A DNA stretch of 64,000 bases from Paulownia fortunei (lineage: Eukaryota; Streptophyta; Magnoliopsida; Lamiales; Paulowniaceae), in assembly GCA_019321725.1 (NCBI GenBank), contig CM033123.1, positions 14,930,925 to 14,994,924 on the forward strand, read 5' to 3'. Position 1 is the first letter of the stretch, and each line of letters begins with the position of its first letter. A model generated the notes under the pieces. It saw nothing but the letters and a program-made list of their open reading frames with translations. It had not been told where the DNA came from and made no database searches. Shown piece by piece: positions 12,128-23,627 of the stretch. The translations under genes were made by a program, and so were the position numbers.

Positions 12128-12803
12128 TGTTATGAAATTTAGTGAATGCAAGTGCATGTTATCGTTTACAAGTAATAAAGTGATGAATAAGTATCATTCT
12201 CATGAGGATTGTTAATTATTAAGTACCAAAAGTATGTTAAATCTAATTTTATTTGAATAAACATAAGAATATGTTGATGACTACAAACTAAATTCAACTA
12301 AACTAAAATAATAAAATTCATTTAAAGATAAAATTCAATAACTTAAAAGTTTAAGGTTATGATTCCAAATACGCTTGAACCATCTCAATATGAAATCTAT
12401 GGAAAGAGTTATGCCTACAATACCAAAATGTGTCATACAAGAAGTTACAGTCAAGTGCACATATTTTAACCTGATTTTTCTCAATGAAATAAAAAGAAAC
12501 TAAATTTTGTGATGAACATAGAAGTTATACATCTATCATTTAGCTTTTCAATGGTTTATGAATTAAGTCAAAATGATTTTTGAGAAAAGAGTTATGATTG
12601 AAATACGAACACTGCCTACAATAACACTATAAAGCGGGTTCTCCTAAAATTTAACCAAGTTTTTTGTTTTTTTCATTTTCTTCTCCTTTTGTGATTACCT
12701 ACAATATTCAAATTAAATGCATAAAAAGTATCATAAACACTTGAAAATAAATAAAATATTAATTAAAAGGTATATGAATTATTGGTATAAAACCAACTGA
12801 ACA
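12128..12803 (-). repeat. 5' LTR (short form, 676 bp)
   Basis: Matches both ends of the 1.6-kb LTR at 7838-9439, joined directly near 12,365, with many substitutions between copies. Such divergence plus the internal deletion indicates an old insertion. Confidence 0.8.
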
Positions 12804-12808
12804 AATCT

Positions 12809-13226
12809 GGATCATTGATTGGCTTGGATGGAATTAACATGTGGAAGTCTCGATTTTGTTTAGAACTCGAAAGAACAACTATTTATTAACTAACATAATG
12901 GGCATGAAATTTGAAAAGGGTGCACGAAAGAAGGGATGTGACCCTTGGCGGTCTTGTTGACAAGGTAGGATCGGTGATTACGAAGCTGAGATATTGGATC
13001 AGCCAAGTGAAACTACTACGACTGGTTTGCAGCTCAGCCATAGTAGGGAGGACTAGATGAGGTGGCCTAAATTCAGCCTATCTAATAGGCTTGACTGGTT
13101 TGGGCCTTCCATTGAGTTTGTCTTAGAGGCCTAGGGTTGCTATGACAGTTTAGTTGAGATAATTGTAATTTGAGAACAGGATTGACCTAAGCTGGTGTGG
13201 TCAACCCAGGTTAAGGGGAGAGTATT
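12809..13226. other. Truncated retroelement interior
   Basis: No coding motif is recognised. It directly precedes a purine tract AAGGGGAGAGTA (13213-13224) and an LTR-like segment, so it is probably the 3' end of a gypsy element's internal region. Confidence 0.4.
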
Positions 13227-13651
13227 TGATGATGATTGATTTGAGCAGATGGGATCAACTCAAGCCTAGTGGAAGATTTCTATTCGACGTTTTTGTTCCT
13301 TTAGATATGATAATGGGATCTTATCTTATCTAAGTCAGAGATTTAAGGGATCATTACTTTGAATATGTTTATCCAGATAAGGTAAAGAATCTTGATTGGT
13401 ATGATCTTTTTCTCTTTTTTGTGCCTATAAATACTCCCTCTTATAATGAGGTATGCTTGACGATATATTGAAATCTCTAACATCTAGTTACTTTCACCAA
13501 TCATATACTGACTTAAGATAAGAGAGTTTTTGTTGAGCAAATCTCAGTACCCCTAATCATTGTTTTGAAGGTCTTGCATTGATTCGAGCAAGAGTAACAT
13601 AGCATAAGCCGTTAGAATTGGAGATTTTTGGTTGTGTTACTTTTCTACACA
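13227..13651 (+). repeat. LTR (solo or 3'), probably gypsy
   Basis: Begins TGATGATGATTG directly after a purine-rich tract and ends CTACACA (TG...CA). It carries a well-formed TATAAATA at 13426-13433 about 200 bases into the repeat, as expected for U3/R. No second copy was found in the window. Downstream reads ATTGGTGGGG, which does not match a standard primer site, so the 3'-LTR or solo-LTR reading is preferred. Confidence 0.5.
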
Positions 13652-13959
13652 TCAATTGGTGGGGTAGATTGCACTAGAAGCATTGATTTTCTATTTATAG
13701 TCAAATATAAAAATTCCAAAAATATAATCCAAGAGGAAGTTCTTCCCCCTATAAACATGGATGGATACACTTATTATTATTTTGAGTCACCATCTGGAAA
13801 ATACAATATTAATATTCAATAACAGATATACTCTTGCCAATGATGTTGAGAACACTAACTTCTCAACTTATTATCAATATAACAAAAAGACTTAAACTAT
13901 TATTATTGCCATAAAAAATAAATCTATGAGATGCTTACCATTCAGGTTTTCATTCTTCT

Positions 13960-15576
13960 CTAATTCTTCTTCCACCAAGAGTAAAGTGGTGGGATGCTTT
14001 GCTCGTCCCTAAAGAAATTACTAGGATCAACCACAGTTTTTACTCGAACCAATCTGTTAAAATTATTCTTAAAGTAGCTGAAACCCCACACGCTGGCTTG
14101 TGCATAACTTGTATTGCCCTCCTCATTAACTCCCAAATCAAGATCTCTATTATTAACATATGCAGCTCTTGGAAATTTCGAAACATAAGGTGTTACGTAA
14201 GCATACAGTCTCCTCATCCAGTTTATGTACCTTTCTGATGCCTCCTCCCCGGGTTCATCCCAATACACCACATATAGGAATTTGAACAAATTATTTGCTC
14301 TGTGAGGGAACGGAAGTGCAGATTCTGAAATTTCCTTCATTCTTCCACCATATGGGGCCACTCTGATCTCCGCCATGTCGGCTTCTTCTTCGTCAAAGAA
14401 TTTCCATAAGCCTTCAAGCGCATTTTCTGGGATGGGTTTCTGCACGTAATCTGCTTTTGCCTTGAAATACAAATTTGTGAGAGAGGTCCTGTTCGTCAAG
14501 ACTTCTGGTGATTCTTCGGGTGGGTAATTACTATAGAAAAGATTTGATTGAATCCAACTCACTTCAGTACAATCTTCTTTTCTCACACCCAATTCTGGAA
14601 ATCTTTGTTCCAGCAACCGAAGTAAACTACCCACCCTGCCAAGGAAGAGTGCGATGAACGTGGCTTGTATGGTTTTCTTTTCTCCTGTGCTACTCGTATT
14701 CACTTTTCTTATTGTTACATCAATGTATAAATCATTTGGAAGATTGCTAGCAACATATTGCCATCTATGCATAAGTTTGGTTGCATTTTGTTCTAGGGTT
14801 CTATTTATAGAAAATATGGTTAGGGTGTTAGGGACAGGAAGCAATCGAATCTTCCAAGCAGTGATAACTCCAAAGCTAGCACCTCCGCCACCCCTAATGG
14901 CCCAGAAAAGCTCCTCACCCATTGAGTTTCTATCAAGAATCCTTCCATTAACATCGATCAACCGTGCATCGATAACATTATCAGCAGCAAGACCGTATTT
15001 TCTCATCAATGGTCCATACCCTCCGCCACTGATGTGCCCACCTACCCCAACTGTGGGGCACTGGCCAGCAGGAAACGCGAGAGTTCCACTTTTCTGACTG
15101 ATTCTGTAATAGAGTTCACCAAGGATTGCACCAGTTTGGACCCACGCAGTTTCCTGCTCGGCGTCAACCGTTATTTCTCTAAGATTGATCAAATCGATCA
15201 TAACAAATGGCAATTGGGATACATAAGAAAGTCCCTCATAATCATGGCCACCACTTCGAGTTCTAATTTGCAATCCATTCTCTTTGGAACAGTGCACAAC
15301 GTCCTGGATTTGGGACTCGTCCACCGGTGTAACGATAACTAGAGGTTTAGGAGTGGAGGCTGATGTGAATCTCAGGTTTCTTATGGAGGATTGTAGGATG
15401 GATAAATACGAGGAGTTGCTTGGGGTATAAACAACGTTGGAAATCAAGGTTTGATTAACCGAACGAAGGGAAAGGCATGCAAGAAAATCATCGTGACTGT
15501 CGGGATAAGCTGGCCAGGTGCATGAAAAGATTACAAGTAAAGTAACTAGAAGAGTAGGAAAACTGGGAGTCTCCAT
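13960..15576 (-). CDS. Berberine bridge enzyme-like FAD-linked oxidase
   Basis: Secreted flavoprotein oxidase of the BBE-like (FAD_binding_4 plus BBE C-terminal) family; relatives oxidise monolignols, carbohydrates or alkaloids in the apoplast, vacuole or ER. The single intact exon encodes 538 residues, typical for the family, whose genes are often intronless. An N-terminal hydrophobic signal (about 1-24) precedes a mature region with C34 and C96, the usual disulfide pair. The bicovalent flavin anchors are present: H111 in RSGGHDYEGLSY and C173 in PAGQCPTVGVGGH. The C-terminal BBE domain has YVNNRDLDLG (473-482), and several N-glycosylation sequons are visible. An in-frame ATG lies 90 bases upstream (15666), but a TATA box (15624-15631) falls between the two, so the inner ATG is chosen. 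Exact substrate cannot be told from sequence. Confidence 0.95.
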   Translation of the reverse strand: METPSFPTLLVTLLVIFSCTWPAYPDSHDDFLACLSLRSVNQTLISNVVYTPSNSSYLSILQSSIRNLRFTSASTPKPLVIVTPVDESQIQDVVHCSKENGLQIRTRSGGHDYEGLSYVSQLPFVMIDLINLREITVDAEQETAWVQTGAILGELYYRISQKSGTLAFPAGQCPTVGVGGHISGGGYGPLMRKYGLAADNVIDARLIDVNGRILDRNSMGEELFWAIRGGGGASFGVITAWKIRLLPVPNTLTIFSINRTLEQNATKLMHRWQYVASNLPNDLYIDVTIRKVNTSSTGEKKTIQATFIALFLGRVGSLLRLLEQRFPELGVRKEDCTEVSWIQSNLFYSNYPPEESPEVLTNRTSLTNLYFKAKADYVQKPIPENALEGLWKFFDEEEADMAEIRVAPYGGRMKEISESALPFPHRANNLFKFLYVVYWDEPGEEASERYINWMRRLYAYVTPYVSKFPRAAYVNNRDLDLGVNEEGNTSYAQASVWGFSYFKNNFNRLVRVKTVVDPSNFFRDEQSIPPLYSWWKKN

Positions 15577-15623
15577 TGCTGGCTTGGTGATTTTTGGATA
15601 TGAGAGGTAATTAGCAAAGCCTC

Positions 15624-15631
15624 TATTTATA
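15624..15631 (-). promoter_or_regulatory. TATA box of the BBE-like gene
   Basis: Minus strand TATAAATA, about 48 bases upstream of the chosen ATG. It excludes the upstream in-frame ATG at 15666 as the normal start. Confidence 0.65.
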
Positions 15632-16144
15632 ATTAGTGCAAAATGAGAAGAAATGCTCTTCTCCAAGCTGGTTGGAGCATCTGGATTGATGGCTGTTAGA
15701 ATTATTCATTTATTTTTTTATTTTCCTTATTCTCATTTTTTAAGTTAGTCGCTGAATTTGTTTGATTATTCCGCACCCTATGTCATCAAATTGTATACTA
15801 TAAACAGAAATTTTATACTAGCTTGAAATTTTGGAAAAATTGAAGTTACCTGCTCCAATTGAAATTTCTGGAATTCACTGACTGAAAAATCAGCATTGAT
15901 CTTTTGTTGAAATTTGAGTCACATGTTTGACAGTTTAATCTTACTGCAAACCAGATTCAACTTTTTTGCAATTTAATAGTGCTTAGTCTAGTCTATCGTC
16001 TTTGTTTAATTTTTTAGGTTATTGTCATGTACAGAGAAGTGTAATAAGGATCTTTGACGAGGAAAATTGGGTGCTACAATGTATGTTACATAGAAATATA
16101 TAGAAAGTGATATATCAAGTTTATGTAATAACTTCATTCAAGTA

Positions 16145-16475
16145 TAGGGAATTAATCGATATTCAACTCGATATTGATTTTTTAAAACTCATTTGAGTTT
16201 AATTTGATAACTTAACAAATCAAGGTTGAACACATTTTTTCATTCGATAAGATTTGAAACTCGCCTCGAACTCGACTCAATTAGTGTAAAAAGAAAAAAA
16301 TATGTATAAAAATACTAAGTTACTCGAGTTTGATTCTTGTTTAACTCGATTAAAATTCGACTGAACTAAATATCAAATTAATTCAAATATAATTTTTAAA
16401 ATTCAATAAAAAATAAAAAAGACTTGAATATAAATGTTCGACTCGACTTTCAGTTTACACCTCTAGTTGAGTCAA
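16145..16475. repeat. Dispersed 'CTCGACTCG' repeat, copy 1
   Basis: AT-rich block with repeated ACTCGA/ATTCGACT words, ending with CTCGACTTTCAGTTTACACCTCTAG. It is related to 39,540-39,905, and a 5'-truncated version lies at about 35,740-35,835. No ORF. It is likely a short non-autonomous element. Confidence 0.5.
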
Positions 16476-16679
16476 TGAAAGAATGTTTCCTCCAACAGTA
16501 TAAATAATAGCTACGACTGTACCTACAGTTATACTAATGGTAGAGAACTTGAAAATCTCCATCAAAAACAATATAAAATAGGAAATAAATGAAAGAAGAC
16601 ACCACATTTTTTCAATTTGTAATACAATTGAGTACGTAAAAACGTCATGGTGAACTGAATTAATCAATTCAATTTGGTT

Positions 16680-16960
16680 AATATTACCGAATTTTTCTAG
16701 TATTTTGGTTTAATATTTTAGTAAATTAATTTTTTTAAAAAAAATAAAAATAGTTAAAATTAATTTTGAAGATTGTAATAAAAATAATAGTTCGGTATTG
16801 ATAGAGTTCGGGTTCGGTAAACGAAAATCAAAAACCAAAATTGAACCAAAATTTTATAAAAAGAAAAAATTAAATACCAAATGCATTTTTCGATTTCATT
16901 TGAGTAGCTACCGAATTTTTCATTTTAGTTCTTTTCGATCAGCTAACCGAGCTTCGAACA
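16680..16960. repeat. Dispersed 'TTCGGTT/AACCGAA' repeat, copy 1
   Basis: Shares TATTTTGGT(T/C)TA(A/G)TATTTTAGTAAAT, an A-rich middle and AAACCAAAATTGAACC with 29,590-29,925, and is related to blocks at about 35,990-36,530 and 40,050-40,530. It has no ORF and looks like a short interspersed non-autonomous transposon. It sits next to the 3' end of a chitinase copy, as does the 29.6-kb copy. Confidence 0.5.
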
Positions 16961-17221
16961 CTATTAATTGATGGTTCTTCCAATATATCCGAAAGAAGAA
17001 CATAACAAAATTATTGTTTATCCATTCTCGTGCACTTGAGATACATCACTTCCTGTGACTACATAGGCTCAAAACAAACAGAACATTCATTCTATTCTTC
17101 TGACTTATATTCTGAAGATAGTACTGCCAGCAATTCTTCTGACTGCTGCTGGAAGAGGCTTTTATTTACTTCCCATATATACATGTTTACCACATCTCAT
17201 TAAGCATTTATTCTTGGCATT

Positions 17222-17615
17222 TTCTTCCCTAACACCCAAGATTTTTCCAGGATCAACTCGGAGTTGATTACAATAGTCTCTATAGTAATTAACACGAGAA
17301 GTTACACTATTTGGATTTGCCCCGTTGCATTCAAGGGCGCCATCAACAGCATGAATTGTCTCTTTAAAGCCCCATCCTGTAGTAATAGCATAGTGATAAT
17401 ATGTCATCAAAATCAGAGGCCTGTCTTGAATGATATAACTGGATCTCTGGCTACGATTTCAAGGTTGTTCAATCCGTCGAATCCTATGCTTTGGTCTGTC
17501 GGGCCGTAGTTGTAGTTCCATGATAGTTATAGGGGACCTCGCCGGTAGTAGCTCTTATTGGGTGCACATGGATACTGCTTGTTACTTCTATCGCAATAGT
17601 TTCCAAATTGACTGT
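17222..17615 (-). pseudogene. Class IV chitinase pseudogene, exon 2 (copy A)
   Basis: Aligns with exon 2 of the intact chitinase at 33,102-33,514: [53 protein letters not shown] and [10 protein letters not shown]. Inactivating changes include Q-to-stop inside the conserved GPLQLSW (TAA at 17527-17529) and Trp-to-stop changes in KTALWFW (near 17413). The normal C-terminal NLxC is replaced by a shifted tail. The 3' flank (16,970-17,220) also matches the intact gene's 3' flank. The region matching exon 1 is absent next door. A signal-peptide fragment of the same family lies 5.6 kb away at 23.2 kb, with a copia element in between. Confidence 0.9.
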
Positions 17616-17649
17616 TTGAAGACTCACTTTCATCTAAACCTGATTACAA

Positions 17650-20600
17650 CGGAGATTTTATCTACAATCCAAATGCTTCCGTAAGTGGTGTTTTTCTTCA
17701 AATATTGATCACAACTTAACCTCCCAATATTGTGCCTTCTTCTTCTATTCGAAAATTACATAAAAGAACAACCTATTTCTCTCTAGTTTTTCTTACGTTA
17801 TTTTGACTGAGAATTTCTTTATTTTGTCTATTGTCAAAGTGGGAGGAGTTACCCTTGTATGTTAGTTATGGGGTGGTTTTTGGAAAATCACTCTCATCAA
17901 AATTCAGTTTACTTTTAAATCTTTTTGGGTCGAGTTAGTTCTCATGGGCGATCCGTTAACCCATTTTTCTTACATCTGTCACTCGCACATAAGGGTTGGA
18001 TTTTCGTCTATTGTGATCATAATTATACACCACTAATTTCATACAAGCAAATGGATCATGTCAACGAGTATTCTAACAAGAGTTTAATGTCATACACTAG
18101 TTAAGAATATATAACAGCTCAATTTCTCAAAACACAAGGATAAAATATCTCGCTACACTCCAAACTTCTTTGTTACACCAATCAAAGTATTTCTGATCCC
18201 TCGTACAATATAAGAGTATACTTGATCTCAATACCATATCATGTATTCACAATTATATCCCAAATATTTAAGTTTGACATAATTGTTTGGCCAGTAAATA
18301 CATATTAGATGTTAGCCATAGAAAGTCTTCCTTTCCTACTAGGATCTTTCAAAAATAGTTGCTTTCCTAGATATGTCCCGCATTACCGAATCATCCATGG
18401 TTATTGGGAGCATGCTAAAGTAGCAACACTATATTAAAGTTTTGAGAAATAGTTAAAAGTCAGAAAGGTATACAATGAGGTTATACAAACCTTTGTGTCT
18501 CACATAATGAGGAAGCAGGGATTTTTTCACTCATTATCTGATGGTCACTTAGGCACACATGGTATGAAACATATGTTATGGTGCTTCCTACCTTCTTGGA
18601 AGTGTATTTCATCTTTTCAAAAATATTGCATCATAAAGATCTTGGTCCAAGTGTACCCCGATACTTAACCCGAGTTTTCTTTTCTTTTGTCCTCAACAAA
18701 TCACTAATACCAAGAAAACTCATATCCGGCCATAAGATAAGTTTAATGGATAGTAGGAATCCATTTCGATTACTCAAATTTATAAGAGTAATCTTATCTT
18801 GATCATTTATCAAGGTAACATTTTTTTTATGATTTTATACAAAATAAAATCATAAATGTCTCATTTCTGCATGCAACTCAATATCAGAGGCGATTGCTCG
18901 TGTGAGAGAGCTAATCTTTACTTGTCCGGCATACTTAGACATTGAATGTATACCATCATAAGTATCTACACATACATAATATTCCAATGTCTTAAACTTG
19001 TGGGTTTGACTCTATGAACATTCTAAAGTTCAAAGAGATTATATTCTACGCAATCCTAGAGATTTTACATAGCCCACAAATACATCTTTAGGTGAGGCTA
19101 AGTGGGTAGCTACTATGAAATGCGTAGACATACTTATTTCTCTGCAATGATATCTCTCACAAAGCTATAATGTGTGTTTGGTTTTAATGCATTAGGATTA
19201 GTGTTGTAAGCAATAGCTGACTAATTATCTCAATATATTATCAGAGTTCCTATATAAGTGCTTACAGCTTCCAACACATCATACTGTAGATATATATGCC
19301 ACAAGTTATACTCAAACTGTGCATAATGTTACATATATTTGCTTCTTACTCCTCCATTAGCTAGCATGTTTGCTAAATAAGAAAGCAAACTCGGAAATAG
19401 ATTGACACTCATCCAAATCACTTCATCAATCAATTTATGTATATTCTCTCAATCACAAAAAAAACTTTCCTTCATACCAAAAGGAAACCATCTACAATAC
19501 TCATAAAATATCCACACATTCTCATCGTTATTATCCAATGTTACTCATTAGGAGTGGATTGATATTTTATGACCTATGGCATAACAAATATTTGGAGTAA
19601 ATATAGGCCACAATGCACATCAAACTCCAACCAATAATCATTGAGATATAGTGATCTAGACACTTCTCTTGGAGTCTTTGGACACCTTTTAAGTCTAAAA
19701 CTTCATAACATAGGAGTATTTGTAAGCTTAAAACTCTCCATTATAAATCGTTCTTAAATTCTACAAATAAGATGTCTTTTGAACGATTTGTAAGGATTTT
19801 AATACAAAGTACTGAGTTTTACTCATCATATCCTCTAACTCATAAACTAAAGGATAACCATATCTCAATAGCTTATACATACTCCTCATTAATAGATTTT
19901 TGCACAAGAGAATAATGGTTTTCATTTCTATGATGAAAATGTATGAGATCACCATGTTATGAAATCTCATGTAACATCCTCTCAAAAACTACCTTAGGTC
20001 ATGAAGGTTTTAAGTTCACAAACTTTATCTTCTTGGCCTTGTACTTTGGAATCTTTCAAGCATTCTAAATAGGTTTCTTTACATAATTCTCTATGGACTA
20101 ATTTTCCATTTGAGAATGTAGTCTTTAGTCTATTTGATGAAATTCTAAGTCTTAGATATCCATAATAACCAAGAAAATAGAATGGAGATATATATCACCA
20201 TCAGTGACAGGTCTGTCTTCAAAAGTATAACCTTTTTTTTAGTACTAAGCGAACTTTACACCTCATTATAATTATACCAGCCTTTGTCTATATTTTGATA
20301 ACACATTAATTCTTAATAGCCTTGTTTTAAAGTTTAACTAAATTTTCAAACTTCATAAGATTTTGTAGAATCAAGCATTTGCTGTTGAGCTAAAAATTAT
20401 AGCTATAGCAACTCCACAACTCAAATCTTTAAATAGTGCAATAATCCAAATGCTACATTTTGTTGTGGTTTTGCCATGAGAGTAGTTATTGCTACACAGG
20501 CTAACAATCACTTCTCAACAACTTGCCACAAGAGTTATTGTTGTCACATAGGCTAACAAATTTCATAGTTGCATAGTATTCTTGCATTGCTTTAATTCAA

Positions 20601-23195
20601 TTGCCTTTATAGGACATGATAGAGTCTCACTATATTAGACTCTACATCATCTTCTGGAGACTATTTTGTGCTTGCACAAAGTTTTGATTCAATTTAGGTT
20701 GATCACTTGAATAAAATTACTCCCACTCAAAATAGGAAGCAATAAATATTCTTACATCATAAATGATGAAACTTGATTACTTAGATAGAACTGCTTCCAC
20801 TCAAATTTTGGAAGCAATAACTATTTTGCATCATAATTGATCTGTTAGGCACATAGCCAACATCTGAATCATTTAATTCAAGCAAGATTTATTTATTTTT
20901 TTAAAGATCTTCCCTCCTAGGAAAATCACTCTCCTAAAAATATTATGTGATCTAATGTGAATCATAATTCCATCTCCTTGTTCACTTAGAACATGTTCCA
21001 CTTATACTATTTAGTATATCTTCAAGATATACTTTTATTATCTCAGGGATGTAATTTTCAAATTCATTTGAAATTTATAATTAGAGATAATTAATTCCCA
21101 ACTTCTAAGGCAACTTAGGCCAGATCATCTACTTGTTCATAGCTTTTATGGAATGAAAAATATCAATCATGAAGGTTGTCTAATAGAGATGTAGACTCTA
21201 GTTAACCAAAAGATCTTTCCCAAAGAAAATCAACAAGTTAACTTAAGTCTTCATAGATCTCATTAAATCAAAATAATTTTCTATTCCTTCTTTTAAAACA
21301 ACATTCTATGCAGGTGTGTTAGGAATAGTCAATTACCTTGTAACTTTTTTTTCATTACATAAATCATCTAAATGATTGAAAAAACCTTCACGCCTTAGGT
21401 CTAGTCTCGAAGTTATATCAATTTGATTCTCTCTCATATTCTAAAATACTCTAGTATTTCAAATTATGAGACATCAAACATATATGATCAAAACACGTGA
21501 ATATTTTATAATTGTAATGAAGTATGAGACTACATGCCTCCACAACCTTCACATTAATCTGATCACATAAATCTAAAAGAATTAATAGCAAAGAAACCTC
21601 AACTATATAGTCTTTGAATGGTTTCAATATAAACTTTTAGCACAAGTCAACAATTAACTGTAAAAGATAGATTCAACGAGTCTTATCTTACCAGTTTATG
21701 TTTCTAACCATTATGACCTGATCATGTACACATAATGCATAAATTAATGTTTAAATTACTCAGAAAATAGAATTTGATTGTAACAAAATAATCAATGTAA
21801 TAATCAAGCATACATTAGTCATAATTCATCACCACTAACCATTTAAAATATCTAGTACCACAGTAAGTATTTTCTAGTAGATACTAACCAAATCATAATT
21901 CAAATTCAAGTAAAAGAAATAATCTTAGAAGAACAATTATAAAAATCAAGTTCTACAAATTGTTGTAGATTGAATACTTTGTACAATAATAGAATGGCCA
22001 TCTTGCAATCAAAACATGCAAGTACCAATCATTTTCGCATTTGATTTCAATTTAAATTTACATATATCCATTTTGTACCAAAGTGAACTTGATAAAATTC
22101 CACAAATGCCTCTCAATATCCAATTACTATAAATCTATAATCCACACATGATAAGGTTTAGTAATATAGTGCTTCATGTGTAAATACAACTTATAGAAAC
22201 ATCATTAAGTGCTATCTTTCAACTCAGTACATGAGTGAAATAAACTAACAATATAGTTAATATAGCACTTTTAACCCTATACCACTTCACTTCAATCAGT
22301 GGTTAAGTTTGTTCTTTTTAGATTCATTTCCAATCTCTTTTACATTATTGCCTTTGTCCTGATTTCAGTTATATTAAGAGCTCGAAGCCCTCTTAAAATC
22401 TAGTCTCAGCCATAAGGCACAAGCCATTAGTCTAGCAACAACTAGCCACTTATCCAATTACTTAACATGACAAACATCATCCACGAAAGTCTTTTTACAT
22501 TGAGTAAATCAAATATGACTTTCAAATGTTCACTATTATTATAAAGTTACAATTAAGCTTGAACTTACTACTCATTAGCGAACACATTGCTAGCTGACTA
22601 TGAACTCTAAAAGTATTTGACATCACCATTAAATGCCTGCCTTTAATGCACAAAGTATTTTTTGTCACACTATTGTCAGTCATTTAATATCTCAATTATC
22701 AATTGTATCTATATATTTCTCTTAGGTACATTCATAAGTCAATAGAATGATTCTCTCATTCACATATAAGACCATCAATCATATAGTTTACCCAAATAGT
22801 ATAAGTAGTGTACTCTCTTTTCCACTTTTGGTAAACTCATTGATCTTTCATTTGTTGAGTAGTATGATTCACACTAAATCTTAATATCCATATCATATTG
22901 TGTAAGTACATGACACTTATAATCATAAAATTTCAGTATATACTCAATTTTATAGACTTATCACACAAAATAAAATTTCTTATGTAAATGAGATAAATAA
23001 GTATAAGTGTCCTGTACTCCCATTGAGTAGACAAAATCTCAAAAATAATTTTCCAAAATTTACAAAAAAAAATTAGAATTTTTATCGCTCAAAAAATATT
23101 TCTTTAATTTTCACCAAATTTTACAATTCGAAATTCAGGAAAAATATTTTTATCAACTAAATAGTTAATATTAATTTACAGAAAAATATAAAATC
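17650..23195 (-). mobile_element. Degenerate Ty1/copia retrotransposon between two chitinase fragments
   Basis: About 5.5 kb without intact genes. Minus-strand pieces match the reverse transcriptase/RNase H junction of copia polyproteins. CPKTPRE (about 19,690-19,663) and FTPNICYAIG (about 19,615-19,583) correspond to the family's CPKTPEE and CTRPDICYAVG. NTHYSFVRDIIAE lies near 19,180 and KSLGLRR near 19,050. The stretch 17,650-17,760 (minus strand ACTTACGGAAGCATTTGGAT, then ATAAAATCTCCGTTG) resembles the U5 end of copia LTRs. I could not match two LTRs, so the bounds are set by where chitinase homology stops. The 20.2-23.1 kb part has no motif I recognise. Confidence 0.55.
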
Positions 23196-23199
23196 AAAT

Positions 23200-23310
23200 T
23201 TTGACCATAACAATATTTTTCTGGCCAAAAACGTATGGCCAGCAGGGTATGAATTGCTAGCAGAGATTTTCTTGTGCTGAAGAGATTCATTTGGTGATTG
23301 GAGAAAATGT
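23200..23310 (-). pseudogene. Class IV chitinase pseudogene, signal-peptide fragment (copy A, 5' part)
   Basis: Reads [19 protein letters not shown] on the minus strand, nearly identical to residues 1-19 of the intact chitinase. It then decays and loses homology just after the GQN that should begin the chitin-binding domain. It may be the 5' end of the same copy as the exon 2 pseudogene at 17.2 kb, split by the intervening copia element. Its proximal promoter (23,320-23,500) is conserved, with TATAAATA at about 23,361, but the TTGACT W-box core of the intact gene reads TTGGACT here. Confidence 0.85.
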
Positions 23311-23627
23311 TGGGTTGGTGTTGGGTTGGTGTGGAAGCAGAAGGCAAATAGTGATGGTATTTATAGTGCACATGAACATATTGCAGAAGCTAGTGACATT
23401 GGACAGTTGTTCCAATGGATGATTACTTTTGGACTTTGGACAAGGCCAACAAAGAAATTTGAGGCATTTGGACTGTTTTTTTTTCCACAACTACCCTAAA
23501 CATAGATTATTTATTACATTATATCGTTTCACTTAGTATAAGAGTATATAAATGTGACGTCAAAAAGTGTGACAGGTTTCAGTTGAATAGTTAAACAGGA
23601 TTTAGCATGTTATGTTAAGACTTGGGT

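Larger units (their letters stand above)
7838..12803 (-). mobile_element. Non-autonomous Ty3/gypsy LTR retrotransposon, Athila/Tat-like
   Basis: Two direct repeats beginning TGTT and ending AACA (as read on plus) bound a 2.7-kb interior. Reading on the minus strand, the order is 5' LTR (12803-12128), a primer binding site matching the 3' end of tRNA-Asp (12121-12102), a gag remnant (about 11970-11450), then a purine tract (about 9456-9440) abutting the 3' LTR (9439-7838). Flanking pentamers are GATCT (7833-7837) and AATCT (12804-12808), a 4/5 match and a plausible decayed target duplication. No reverse transcriptase or integrase is recognisable inside. Confidence 0.8.

Noticed and set aside
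13999..15342. Plus-strand frames of 79, 147 and 102 codons
   Set aside because: They are antisense shadows of the BBE-like gene and have no family motifs.
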